35,622 nucleotides of DNA, taken from assembly GCA_030618105.1 (NCBI GenBank), contig JAUXED010000014.1, forward strand, positions 1 to 35,622, in the 5' to 3' direction. Shown piece after piece: positions 16,412 through 25,028 of this stretch. A program made the position numbers and the translations under genes. Each line of letters begins with the position of its first letter. Position 1 is the first letter of the stretch. This DNA is from Bacteroidota bacterium. Lineage in GTDB: Bacteria > Bacteroidota > Bacteroidia > Bacteroidales > VadinHA17. The notes under the pieces were generated by a model. It was not told where the DNA came from, made no database searches, and worked only from the letters and a program-made list of their open reading frames with translations.

Positions 16412-16473
16412 AATATTGTATTAATATACGATATGCATTATATTATACATATATCGTACAAATATACAATATT
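16412..16473. promoter_or_regulatory. 62-bp dyad, likely operator of the TetR regulator
   Basis: Outer arms AATATTGTAT (16412-16421) and ATACAATATT (16464-16473) are perfect 10-bp inverted repeats; inner arms TACGATAT (16427-16434) and ATATCGTA (16451-16458) are perfect 8-bp inverted repeats. Both pairs share one centre at 16442.5, so they form a single symmetrical element. On the - strand the promoter-like word TATATTTG (16459-16466, TAnnTTTG) lies within it. Position and symmetry fit a double TetR operator overlapping the promoter. Confidence 0.65.
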
Positions 16474-16509
16474 AATATGTTATTGTCAGGTTTTTTAGGA
16501 TTTTTTTAA

Positions 16510-16551
16510 GCTCTCCTCGGAGTCCGACTCAAGTTCGAGCTCCGAGTTATT
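16510..16551 (+). repeat. Hairpin repeat, copy 2 (CTCGGAGTCCGA stem)
   Basis: CTCGGAGTCCGA (16516-16527) pairs with TCGAGCTCCGAG (16535-16546) with one mismatch and one wobble; the loop has 7 bases. The left arm and the GTTATTG tail match the copy at 10437-10484, in the same orientation. It lies between the tetR promoter region and the end of the small membrane-protein gene. Confidence 0.8.
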
Positions 16552-16563
16552 GTTACCCGGATT

Positions 16564-16767
16564 TCATTCTTCTGTTTTACCCTTATACTTATTAAGTAAT
16601 ACAATACAAATGGTTAGCAATAAAAAACTATTTGCCACATGGAAATAGTTTATTGCATGATTTACAAACAAAAACTCAGGACTAAACAGAAAGTCAATAA
16701 AACCAAGGAACATCAGGACAAGAGCGATTATCCCGGAAATCCATGCAAACAAGTTTAGATTTTTCAT
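16564..16767 (-). CDS. Small two-helix membrane protein, function unknown
   Basis: The 67-residue product has two hydrophobic helices (about 8-28, ISGIIALVLMFLGFIDFLF, and about 42-60, NSFLLLTICIVLLN) linked by a short loop with His and Tyr, and a charged C-terminus (KYKGKTEE). Such small inner-membrane proteins are common and rarely characterised. It stands alone upstream of the tetR operon on the same strand, 162 bp away, with the hairpin repeat and the dyad between, so it is probably not part of that operon. Confidence 0.65.
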   Translation of the reverse strand: MKNLNLFAWISGIIALVLMFLGFIDFLFSPEFLFVNHAINYFHVANSFLLLTICIVLLNKYKGKTEE

Positions 16768-17165
16768 TTTACCGGATTTAAATGTTAATAATCTATATAT
16801 TTTTTAGTGTGAATAGAATGAACTGAAAAATGACTTAGATAACGGACAACTGGGAATTCATTAAATATCTGCTTAAATTACAATAACTTATTCAGAATTC
16901 CAATAATTTGTGTTGGAGGAAGAAAGATCGTGAGTCGTGAGTCGTTTGCTGGAAAACAGGGACAAGCTTATTGCGACCCTGCTATCATAAATAAGGATTC
17001 ATTATTTTGAAATTCATTAACCGGTCAGTCTTAGGAAAAAAAGGAGATTTTTTGTAATTTTACATGTACTTTTCACAGATTTGTGTATTTTAGTTTGACC
17101 GAGTAGTTTGTATTTTTGTTTCACGTTTCAGTGAATGTATGTAAAGTATTTATTTTTAGTTAACA
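16768..17165. other. 398-bp divergent intergenic region
   Basis: This AT-rich spacer separates the small membrane protein (-) from the kelch lipoprotein (+). It contains GTGAGTCGTGAGTCGT words at about 16929-16945, loosely like the GTAACTCG repeats elsewhere, and a TATTTTTG promoter word at 17111-17118. I saw no gene or RNA in it. Confidence 0.6.
17111..17118 (+). promoter_or_regulatory. Candidate -7 element TATTTTTG for the kelch gene
   Basis: TATTTTTG fits TAnnTTTG and lies 47 bp before the ATG at 17166. A TTTG at 17094-17097 is closer (13 bp) than the usual -33 spacing, so the promoter call is tentative. Confidence 0.35.
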
Positions 17166-18746
17166 ATGAGTCAAAAAAAAATGAACAGAAGAAATCAATA
17201 TTTCAGAGTTCTTATTGCTTTTTGTAGCTTATTAATTCTGTTATTTATTAATACATGCAAGAAAATAGATCTTACCAGGGAAGCTATGGTTATGACAAAT
17301 TCATATACCATGAGAAACGGTGTTATTACCCTTACCGGAACAATTGTAGATTTAGGGGAAGGTATTACGAAACATGGTTTTATAGTGTCAAATACTTCTG
17401 GTTCCTTAATCAGTAGTGGAGTAATATATAATTTGGGTTCTGCTTCGCAAACCGGGGAGTTTACATACAATTTATCAGAAGCAGGCGGTGGGGTTAATTT
17501 TTATTTCAGGGCTTTTGCCACATCCGGGGGAGAGATAATATATGGTGAAAGTAATAATTTTTCTACACCCGATCTGGTTGTGACAACACAAACTGCTATA
17601 ATTCGGAGTAAATCCAAAGTAATACTGAATGGTGTAATTAATGACCTGGGATTTGAATCTGTTACTGACCATGGATTTTATTGTGCTGCTAATAACCCTA
17701 CTCCACAGAATTTCCCGGAAAACAAAATAGAATTAGGACCTATTTCAGATGCAACCACATTCAATTATACATTAGCTGAACTTACACCTTATACCGAATA
17801 TCATTTTGTAGCTTATGCACGAAATGACAGTGAAACTAAATTTGGAAGTGTCGTAAGTTTCAAAATGGAAAATGTATGGACCCGGATGCCAAATTTTGAG
17901 GGTAGCGCGAGATACCGTGCTCTGGCTTTTTCACTAGAAGAATCCGGATATATTGCAGGCGGTCAAGATGCAGGATATATAAATGATTTTTATCAGTTTA
18001 GTCCTGATCCGGAAACCTGGATTTCTTTATCTGCAGGAAGTTTACCTGTATCCGGTACTGCTTTTACAATAGGTAACAAAGGTTATGTTATTAATGGGAA
18101 TATTTTATATGAATTTGATCCTGATGAGGAGATGTGGGTAGTTAAGACACCCTTTCCGGGAACTGAGCGATCAAATATGTTCGCTTTTAGTGTAGGCAAT
18201 AGAGGATTTGTTGGTAGCGGTGCTTACTGGGATGGAGAACAGAATGTTTATTTAAATGATTTTTGGGAATTTGATCCTCAGGATGATATAACGGGCACTG
18301 ATATAAATGAAAATCCTATGGGAAGCTGGACGCAAAAGGCTGATTTCCAGGGTGCAGGTAGAATATGGGGAGAAGGATTCTCTATAGCAGATTTCGGTTA
18401 TGTTTGCAGTGGAAGTAATGATGATGATTTAATCGATTTCTGGCAATATGACCCGTCAACTGAAATGGGAACCTGGACACAAAAAACAGATTATCCCGGA
18501 CCTCCCGGTACCGGAATGGTTAGCTTTATTATTGACAATAAGGCTTATGTCTTTAATTATGAACTCTGGCAGTATGATCCTATAACAGAAAACTGGAAAA
18601 AAATGGCGGATTTCCCGGGTCAGCCTCGTTTTGCACCGGTTGGTTTCGCGATCAATAATATAGGGTATGTTGGCACCGGGACTTACAATGATGGTAGTGA
18701 TGACCTATACCTGAATGATTTTTGGGAATATTTGCCTGTTAAGTAA
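17166..18746 (+). CDS. Exported kelch-repeat protein with two FN3-like domains, probable lipoprotein
   Basis: The 526-residue protein begins with a membrane segment (VLIAFCSLLILLFINTCKK). The Cys at about residue 31 sits at the end of it, as in Bacteroidota lipoproteins (loose lipobox), so a lipid anchor is likely. Residues about 40-235 form two similar beta-sandwich repeats (each with HGF, a LG segment, then TEYHFVAYARN-type strands), like FN3-type domains. Residues 240-526 are a kelch propeller: repeated units of the form W-x-x-x-x-x-F/P-G ... GFSI-x-N-x-GYVG-x-G ... LNDFWEFDP. It probably binds a partner or polymer outside the cell. A second start at 17181 is possible. It is followed after 32 bp by the next exported protein. 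Confidence 0.88.
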   Translation: MSQKKMNRRNQYFRVLIAFCSLLILLFINTCKKIDLTREAMVMTNSYTMRNGVITLTGTIVDLGEGITKHGFIVSNTSGSLISSGVIYNLGSASQTGEFTYNLSEAGGGVNFYFRAFATSGGEIIYGESNNFSTPDLVVTTQTAIIRSKSKVILNGVINDLGFESVTDHGFYCAANNPTPQNFPENKIELGPISDATTFNYTLAELTPYTEYHFVAYARNDSETKFGSVVSFKMENVWTRMPNFEGSARYRALAFSLEESGYIAGGQDAGYINDFYQFSPDPETWISLSAGSLPVSGTAFTIGNKGYVINGNILYEFDPDEEMWVVKTPFPGTERSNMFAFSVGNRGFVGSGAYWDGEQNVYLNDFWEFDPQDDITGTDINENPMGSWTQKADFQGAGRIWGEGFSIADFGYVCSGSNDDDLIDFWQYDPSTEMGTWTQKTDYPGPPGTGMVSFIIDNKAYVFNYELWQYDPITENWKKMADFPGQPRFAPVGFAINNIGYVGTGTYNDGSDDLYLNDFWEYLPVK

Positions 18747-18778
18747 ATGCGAAAATGCTAGAATGATAAAATGAAGAA

Positions 18779-19579
18779 ATGACTAAAATGAGTAAAAGAC
18801 CATTCTTACATGTTTTGCTAATTCTATTTTGTTTTGGTTTGTTTTCTGTTAATGGATTAGGGCAAACAAAAGCAAAAATTTTAAATATTGATTTTAACCT
18901 GGTGGGTGAAAATATAGTTATTACTTATGATATAGTTAATTATGCACCGGGAGAAAAATTTGATATTACAATAGAAGTTATCACTGAATCTGGCAAAAAA
19001 CTGAATGCCAGGTCATTGACGGGAGATGTCGGAAGGAATATAACCGGTGGAAGTAATAAACAAGTTACCTGGGATTTTAAGAATGATAATATACAACTTA
19101 CAGAAGGGATATATATTAAAGTAATTGCAGAATCACTCCTGGTGATTGAGAAGCCAAAACCTCCAAAAAAGAAGAGTCTGGGTGGTGCTTTTGCTAAATC
19201 CCTGATATTTCCGGGTTGGGGAAACTCAAGTATCTCAGGAGGACCCTACTGGTTATTCGGATTTGCAGGTTATGGCTGTGCAGCCGGTTCGGTAATGTTT
19301 AATAACAAAAGTTACCAGAGTCTTGAAGATTACAGGGTATCTCTTAATAGAGACGAAAGAGACCAATTGTTTAGTGATGCTGAGTCACAGAATCAACTAT
19401 CCACTATTTTAATGATTGGAGCTGGCGTAATATGGGTGTCAGATATTACAATTCTATTAATAAAAGGTAACAACCCCAAAAATTTAACGTATAAACCAAA
19501 TAGAACAGGACCAGAATTAGGATATAATATTGATCCAATAAGTAAAAGTCCTCTAATGACTTTTAAAATAACATTCTGA
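18779..19579 (+). CDS. Exported protein with beta domain and two membrane helices, function unknown
   Basis: The 266-residue product has a signal peptide (RPFLHVLLILFCFGLFSVNGLGQ), a beta-rich domain (about 30-120, ending GGSNKQVTWDFKND), a proline-lysine linker (EKPKPPKKKS), then a SLIFPGWGNSSISGGPYWLFGFAGYG segment and a second helix (STILMIGAGVIWVSDITILLI). The FPGWGN segment recalls DUF5683-like membrane proteins, but I cannot name the family with confidence. The ATG at 18779 lies inside a run of AAATGA-type words; the ATG at 18788 (MSKRP) is an equally good start. It is flanked by the kelch lipoprotein and the caspase gene on the same strand, suggesting an exported set. Confidence 0.78.
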   Translation: MTKMSKRPFLHVLLILFCFGLFSVNGLGQTKAKILNIDFNLVGENIVITYDIVNYAPGEKFDITIEVITESGKKLNARSLTGDVGRNITGGSNKQVTWDFKNDNIQLTEGIYIKVIAESLLVIEKPKPPKKKSLGGAFAKSLIFPGWGNSSISGGPYWLFGFAGYGCAAGSVMFNNKSYQSLEDYRVSLNRDERDQLFSDAESQNQLSTILMIGAGVIWVSDITILLIKGNNPKNLTYKPNRTGPELGYNIDPISKSPLMTFKITF

Positions 19580-19582
19580 ATC

Positions 19583-19611
19583 AGTCGGCAGTCCACAGTC
19601 AACAGTCGGCA
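19583..19611 (+). repeat. AGTCGGCA-type repeat between two exported-protein genes
   Basis: AGTCGGCA occurs twice (19583-19590 and 19604-19611) with AGTCCACAGTCAAC between. The same octamer is at 3333-3340 and, inverted, at 3991-3998 and 31754-31761. It fills most of the 57-bp gap before the caspase gene. Confidence 0.75.
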
Positions 19612-19636
19612 AGAAAGCAAATAAAAATTATAAGCC

Positions 19637-20974
19637 ATGAAAACAAAAATATTGATTTTTGCGCTTATTGCCTTGGTAAGTTATTCTTATGGGCAGGAAA
19701 AGGTTATCACCGGTAAAAGTAAAGTGAAAAAACTCTTCGTGGAACAGGAAGAAATAAAAAAATTATTACCAAACCTTGAGATCAAAGAACAAGCATTTTC
19801 TGATAAGAATAGTAATCAGATAATTGATGCTTACGAGACCAGTGAAATCACGTTCAAAATTGTTAATTCGGGTGAAGGGTTAGCAAGCGGTGTACGGGTT
19901 AAATTATCACTTACCAACCCGGACACAAAGGGATTAACGTATGATGAAATTATTAATGTCGGGGATATTAAAACCAAAGAATCGAAAGATATTACCATCC
20001 CGATTATTGCCACCAGGGAAATTCAAAGTGGCACAGTTCTTTTTAATATTGAAGTTCTGGAAAAGAACGGGTTAGATGCACATCCAATTGCAATGAGAAT
20101 TGAAACACAGGAGTATACACCGGAAGTTACTGTAGTTGAGGGAATAAAGCAGGAGGAAGAGGTTGTTCCGGAAACAGCATACAGGGGAGTTGGCGATCCG
20201 TTAAAAGGACTTAATGTTTCGAAAGAAAGATCGGAAATGAGAATTGGCGATTATTTTGCCCTGATCATTGGCATTGATGATTATAGTGGAACATGGGCAC
20301 CGCTTAGTAATGCAGTAGGTGATGCAAAAGCCATCAAAGAAATGTTGGAATCGAAATATAAATTCGATCACTTCCGCACACTCTATAACAGGCTTGCAAC
20401 ACGTGAAAATATAATAAGGGAACTCGAATGGTTAGTCCGTAATGTTAAAGAAGAGGATAATGTGTTTATTTATTATTCGGGACATGGGGAGTTTAAGAAA
20501 GAATATAATAAAGGATATTGGGTTCCGGCAGATGCTACTGAAGAATCAACATTTCAATATATTTCGAACAATGACCTGCAAACATTCCTTTCATCAATTA
20601 AGTCAAAGCATACCCTCCTTATTTCAGATGCCTGTTTCAGCGGAGATATTTTCAGGGGGAAAACCATCTCAATTCCTTTCGAAGATACTGAACGATATTA
20701 CCGTGATGTAAATGCCAAACTATCACGCCAGGCAATTACCTCGGGGGGTATTGAACCGGTTATGGATGGGGGAAGAGAAGGACATTCGGTTTTTGCCTAT
20801 TATATTCTTAAAAGCCTGAGAAACAACAATAAACGATTCTTCGATGCTTTTTCCTTGTATAATGATATACGTATCCCGGTAGTCAATAATTCAATTCAAT
20901 CGCCAATTTTGCAACCCATTAAAAATACCGGGGACGAAGGAGGACAATTCTTATTTATCAGAAAAGACTTTTAA
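19637..20974 (+). CDS. Exported caspase-family (C14) peptidase
   Basis: The 445-residue protein has a signal peptide (MKTKILIFALIALVSYSYGQ) and two parts. Residues about 45-160 are a CARDB/NEW1-like beta-sandwich that opens with DKNSNQIIDAYE (56-67), which fits a 12-residue EF-hand-type calcium loop (D1, N3, N5, D9, E12). Residues 201-445 are a caspase-fold peptidase: FALIIGIDDY strand, YYSGHGE with catalytic His283 and LLISDACFSG with catalytic Cys333, so the dyad is intact. The later GHSVFAYYILKSL segment is standard. Bacterial caspase-fold enzymes cleave after Arg/Lys or Asp depending on the pocket; specificity is not evident here. The signal peptide puts it in the periplasm or outside. 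A strong terminator follows. Confidence 0.92.
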   Translation: MKTKILIFALIALVSYSYGQEKVITGKSKVKKLFVEQEEIKKLLPNLEIKEQAFSDKNSNQIIDAYETSEITFKIVNSGEGLASGVRVKLSLTNPDTKGLTYDEIINVGDIKTKESKDITIPIIATREIQSGTVLFNIEVLEKNGLDAHPIAMRIETQEYTPEVTVVEGIKQEEEVVPETAYRGVGDPLKGLNVSKERSEMRIGDYFALIIGIDDYSGTWAPLSNAVGDAKAIKEMLESKYKFDHFRTLYNRLATRENIIRELEWLVRNVKEEDNVFIYYSGHGEFKKEYNKGYWVPADATEESTFQYISNNDLQTFLSSIKSKHTLLISDACFSGDIFRGKTISIPFEDTERYYRDVNAKLSRQAITSGGIEPVMDGGREGHSVFAYYILKSLRNNNKRFFDAFSLYNDIRIPVVNNSIQSPILQPIKNTGDEGGQFLFIRKDF

Positions 20975-20995
20975 TATAGCAAACTGATACAAATA

Positions 20996-21033
20996 AAAAA
21001 TCTCAAAACTACAGAGTTTTGAGATTTTTTTTT
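20996..21033 (+). terminator. Intrinsic terminator after the caspase gene
   Basis: A perfect 15-bp stem, AAAAATCTCAAAACT (20996-21010) with AGTTTTGAGATTTTT (21015-21029), closes a 4-base loop and continues into an unbroken T run to 21033. It ends 22 bp after the caspase stop, so it should close that transcript; the propeller gene then needs its own promoter in the 27 bp left before its ATG, or read-through. Confidence 0.92.
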
Positions 21034-21059
21034 CTATATTTCATCTTAATTCTAATAAA

Positions 21060-24000
21060 ATGAAAAGAGCATTATTGATTTTAATGTCAGTTGTATATAT
21101 TTCTGTCCCTGATGTTTCTTCCCAGATAAATAATTTCAAGTACTATTCGATTGAAGATGGGTTGCCCGTTTCTACTGTATTAACAATGATACAGGATTCA
21201 AGGGGTTATCTATGGCTTGGTACTCAAGGGGGAGGAGTAAGCCGGTTTGACGGTTACAATTTTGTCAATTTCAATACTGAAAATGGGCTCGCAGATAATA
21301 CTATAAGAACTATTCTGGAGGATAGCAAAGGGAATTTATGGTTTGGAACATACGATGGAATTAGTTTTTATGATGGGCATTTATTTCGCACAATCAACAA
21401 AGATGATGGTTTATCCGGAACCCTGGTTGTGAAGATTTATGAAGATAAACAAAACAATATATGGGCAGGCACGGACGAAGGTTTAAATAAGGTTGAATTT
21501 ATAAATAATTATGATTCAGTTAATATTAAAACTTATTCATATATAGATGGTTTAAGTTACAATTTAATATTTGATATTTATGAAGACAGGTATGAACGAT
21601 TATGGTTGGCATTTCATGGTGGAGGTATAAATATTCTAACTTTTTCAGACAGTTCAGGATTACAGGTAGATAAATTATTTCGAGGAACCATCCCGAGTGA
21701 TATTATTTTATCCATTGAAGAAGATAAAGAAGGAAACCTATGGTTTGGCACGTTTGATGAAGGAGTATTTAAGATTGAAGATTTTACCGATTCAAGTCTG
21801 GGAAAAATAAAAACTTTTAATATAAATAACGGATTCCCCGATAACACTGTCTGGGATATTCTCTCAGATAACGATGGAAATATTTGGTTTAGTACCGATA
21901 AAGCAGGAATTGTAAAATATAATCAGGATCAATTCAGGAATTATTCCATTGAACAGGGTTTCCCTGATAAACAGGTGCTATGTCTTTTTCAGGATAGCGA
22001 GGAAAATATCTGGACGGGTACATTTAGCAGTGGTATATGCAGGTTAATGGGAGAACATTTTTCTCACTATACCGAAGAACAAGGTCTGACTAATAGTCAA
22101 ATATACAATATTGCTCAGGATGTAAAAGGCAATTACTGGCTGGCTTCACATGGCGCTGGATTAATAAATCTAACTTTTCATAACGATAAACCTTTTTTTA
22201 AATCATATACTGTTGACAATGGATTACCCGATAACTATATAAATTCAATATATATTACAGCAGACAATAATATATGGCTGGCAACCAAAGAAAATGGTAT
22301 TTCAAAATTTGACGGAAAAAGGTTCATCAACTATACAGAAGAAAATCATCTGGTAAATGACCATGTAAACTGTATTATGGTTGACTCCAGGGGGCAGGTC
22401 TGGAGTGGCACCGTTGGAGGAATAAGCTTGTTAAACGATAAGGGTTTTTTTACAATTAATGAAGAAAGCTGGGAACTTCCAAATAATGAAGTCCAGACTA
22501 TTATCGAGGATAAGAAAGGGAATATATGGGTTGGTACTCTTGGTGGTTTAGCTAAGTTTGAAGGTAATGCGATGACTACTTTTGATGAAGAAGAAGGATT
22601 ATATTATAAGGAAATTTATGCACTTGCCGAAGATGCACATGGAAATATATGGATTGGAACAAATAGTGGCGGCCTGTTTAAATATGAAACAAGTTCGCGG
22701 GAAGAACAACCAATTAAATTAATTGCAGACAATACCATACTCAGGTCCACGAATATTGTATCTCTTGTATTCCAGAACGATAGTGTACTTCTTGTTGGAA
22801 CCAATGTGGGATTTGATAAACTTGTTTTAGATAAAAAGGGTGAGATAATAAGTGCAAAAAATTATTATAAATCAAATGGCTTTATCGGAATGGAGAATAA
22901 TCTAAATTCCATTCTTAAAGATAATAAAGGGAATATATGGTTTGGAACTGTTAAGGGAATTACATGCTATAAACCTGAACTGGAGAAAATTAATACTAAA
23001 CCACCTATAAATCATTTAACGGAACTGGATCTCCAGTTTAAAAATATTGACTGGACTGAACATGCCGATAGTTTGTATCCTTGGACTTTGTTACCCCAGA
23101 CACTCAGGTTACCGCATAGTGAAAACCATCTGACTTTTAAATGGACAGGAATATCCTTGAGCAATCCTGAAAATGTCAGATATAAATATAAGCTTGATCC
23201 GGTAGATAAAGACTGGTCACCATCCCGGCAGCTATCTGAACAAACATATTCGGGAATAAGACCGGGTGATTATTCATTTTTGGTTTTGTCTGAAAATGAA
23301 AACGGGATTTGGAATGAAGAACCTCTTACATTTGATTTTACCATTAAGCCCCCATTCTATCAAACATGGTGGTTTATTTCTATAATGGTTGTTTTGGTGA
23401 TTATTGCCATTATTATCTATATCAAGTATCGTGAAAAGCAGTTAATTCGTGAAAAACGGATACTCGAACAGAAAGTAACTGAACGAACTGTTGAGATACG
23501 GAAACAAAAAACTGAGATCGAGGATCAAAAAGATATCATTGAACAGAAAAATATTGATATTACAGATAGTATCAGGTATGCAAAACGAATTCAGGATGCA
23601 ATATTGCCATCTTTACAAGTGATTAAGGATAATCTGAAAGATTCATTTGTGCTTTACCTGCCAAAAGATATTGTTAGCGGAGATTTTTACTGGGTGAAAG
23701 AAAAAAATGAATCACTTGTTATCATAGCTGCAGATTGTACCGGTCATGGTGTTCCCGGTGCTTTTATGAGTATGCTTGGTATATCCTTTTTAAATGAAAT
23801 AGTTGAAAATGATAATATTACCTCCCCCGAGAAAATTTTAAATATTCTAAGGGAAAATGTTATAACTGCTCTTAGACAAAGAGGTCTGGAAACTGAATCA
23901 AAGGATGGAATGGATATGGCTGTTTGCTCTTATAATAGAAAATTAAAACGCTTGTCGTTTGCAGGAGCAAATAATCCGCTCTACATAGTAAGGGATAAAG

Positions 24001-24305
24001 AACTGATACAAACCAGGGGAAACCGAATGCCGGTTGCCATTCATGTTAAAATGGATGATTTTACAAAATATGATATCCCAATTGAGACAGGTGATTCTCT
24101 TTATATGTTTTCCGATGGTTATGTTGATCAGTTTGGAGGCCCGGAAGGAAAAAAATTCAAGAACAAAAAATTCAAACAATTATTGATCAATATACAGGAT
24201 GAGAATATGATAACCCAGAAGGAAATTCTCAATAAAACCATTACTGAATGGCGTGGAGAACATGAACAAATTGATGATATTGTTGTTTTAGGTTTTAAAG
24301 TTTAA
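21060..24305 (+). CDS. Propeller sensor with SpoIIE-type PP2C phosphatase output
   Basis: The 1081-residue protein has a signal peptide, then about a dozen two-component-regulator-propeller repeats (units like DS-x-G-x-LWLGT-x-GGVSRFDG and EDGLP-x-N) up to about residue 670, a Y_Y_Y domain (about 680-765), one membrane helix (about 770-792, WWFISIMVVLVIIAIIIYI), a coiled coil (about 793-845) and a SpoIIE/PP2C domain (about 860-1081). Metal-binding aspartates are visible in SGDFYWV, AADCTGHGVPGAFMS, DGMDMAVC and FSDGYVDQ. In this family the propeller senses an extracellular ligand and the phosphatase dephosphorylates an anti-sigma-factor antagonist in the cytoplasm. There is no histidine kinase domain. 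It follows the caspase gene but is separated by a strong terminator. Confidence 0.93.
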   Translation: MKRALLILMSVVYISVPDVSSQINNFKYYSIEDGLPVSTVLTMIQDSRGYLWLGTQGGGVSRFDGYNFVNFNTENGLADNTIRTILEDSKGNLWFGTYDGISFYDGHLFRTINKDDGLSGTLVVKIYEDKQNNIWAGTDEGLNKVEFINNYDSVNIKTYSYIDGLSYNLIFDIYEDRYERLWLAFHGGGINILTFSDSSGLQVDKLFRGTIPSDIILSIEEDKEGNLWFGTFDEGVFKIEDFTDSSLGKIKTFNINNGFPDNTVWDILSDNDGNIWFSTDKAGIVKYNQDQFRNYSIEQGFPDKQVLCLFQDSEENIWTGTFSSGICRLMGEHFSHYTEEQGLTNSQIYNIAQDVKGNYWLASHGAGLINLTFHNDKPFFKSYTVDNGLPDNYINSIYITADNNIWLATKENGISKFDGKRFINYTEENHLVNDHVNCIMVDSRGQVWSGTVGGISLLNDKGFFTINEESWELPNNEVQTIIEDKKGNIWVGTLGGLAKFEGNAMTTFDEEEGLYYKEIYALAEDAHGNIWIGTNSGGLFKYETSSREEQPIKLIADNTILRSTNIVSLVFQNDSVLLVGTNVGFDKLVLDKKGEIISAKNYYKSNGFIGMENNLNSILKDNKGNIWFGTVKGITCYKPELEKINTKPPINHLTELDLQFKNIDWTEHADSLYPWTLLPQTLRLPHSENHLTFKWTGISLSNPENVRYKYKLDPVDKDWSPSRQLSEQTYSGIRPGDYSFLVLSENENGIWNEEPLTFDFTIKPPFYQTWWFISIMVVLVIIAIIIYIKYREKQLIREKRILEQKVTERTVEIRKQKTEIEDQKDIIEQKNIDITDSIRYAKRIQDAILPSLQVIKDNLKDSFVLYLPKDIVSGDFYWVKEKNESLVIIAADCTGHGVPGAFMSMLGISFLNEIVENDNITSPEKILNILRENVITALRQRGLETESKDGMDMAVCSYNRKLKRLSFAGANNPLYIVRDKELIQTRGNRMPVAIHVKMDDFTKYDIPIETGDSLYMFSDGYVDQFGGPEGKKFKNKKFKQLLINIQDENMITQKEILNKTITEWRGEHEQIDDIVVLGFKV

Positions 24306-24310
24306 ATATT

Positions 24311-24350
24311 CTTAGCGAACTTTGCGCCTTCTTTGCGAACTCTGCGGTTC
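24311..24350 (+). repeat. CTTTGCG-type repeat after the propeller gene
   Basis: The words CTTAGCGAACTTTGCG and CTTCTTTGCGAACTCTGCGG occupy most of the 53-bp convergent gap between the propeller gene and nadD. They match the repeat overlapping the aminotransferase end at 7521-7558. Confidence 0.7.
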
Positions 24351-24358
24351 ATTCTTTT

Positions 24359-24958
24359 TCACTTTTCATAAAAATGCATATCCCTGATGTATTCATAAAC
24401 TTTGGGTGGCAGGAAATACCGGATATTTTTTCCTTCTTTTACTGATGTGCGAATAAAGCTGGACGAGATCTCCATCAGTGGTGCATCAACATAGTGGATC
24501 ACTGCGTTTTTCAATATGTTTTCTTCATCAGTAATTTTGTCTGTTGGATATCCGAGCCTGGGATATACATAGATTTCATATTTTTCGAGTAGCAGATCAT
24601 AATTTTTCCATTTTTTTATTGTTTTCAGGTTATCTGCACCCATAATCAAAGCAAACCGGTTGGTTGGATATCGTTCTTCAAGATAGGTAAGTGTATTAAT
24701 TGTGTAGGAGGGTCTGGGTAAATAAAATTCGATATCAGATGCTTCCAGTTCAGGATTATTCCCTATTGCCAGTTCTGTAAGATATAGCCGGTGATGATTG
24801 GCGAGAAGGGTCGATTTTTTCTTTAAGGGGTTCTGCGGACTGATAACGAACCAGATATGGTCAAGGTCAGGTGAAAACTCGATCATATAGTTCGCAATAG
24901 CCAGATGACCGATATGTATAGGATTGAAAGACCCGAAGTATAAGCCAATTTTCTTCAT
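24359..24958 (-). CDS. nadD: Nicotinate-nucleotide adenylyltransferase
   Basis: NadD joins nicotinate mononucleotide with ATP to give deamido-NAD, an essential step in NAD synthesis. The 199-residue protein has the nucleotidyltransferase motif GSFNPIHIGHLAIAN (GxFxPxHxGH, residues 9-18) and the C-terminal ISSSFIR (ISSTxIR-type). FALIMGADNL and WKNYDLLLEKYEIYVYPR are also family segments, and the length is normal (about 190-215). It is the last gene of the - strand block yicC-gmk-nadD, a conserved order in Bacteroidota, though a 178-bp gap with a hairpin separates it from gmk. Confidence 0.96.
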   Translation of the reverse strand: MKKIGLYFGSFNPIHIGHLAIANYMIEFSPDLDHIWFVISPQNPLKKKSTLLANHHRLYLTELAIGNNPELEASDIEFYLPRPSYTINTLTYLEERYPTNRFALIMGADNLKTIKKWKNYDLLLEKYEIYVYPRLGYPTDKITDEENILKNAVIHYVDAPLMEISSSFIRTSVKEGKNIRYFLPPKVYEYIRDMHFYEK

Positions 24959-25028
24959 TATTCCGAAAGATAGGTATTAAATACACAATGAATTAGAAAT
25001 TACAAATTACAAATTAAAAATTAGAAAT

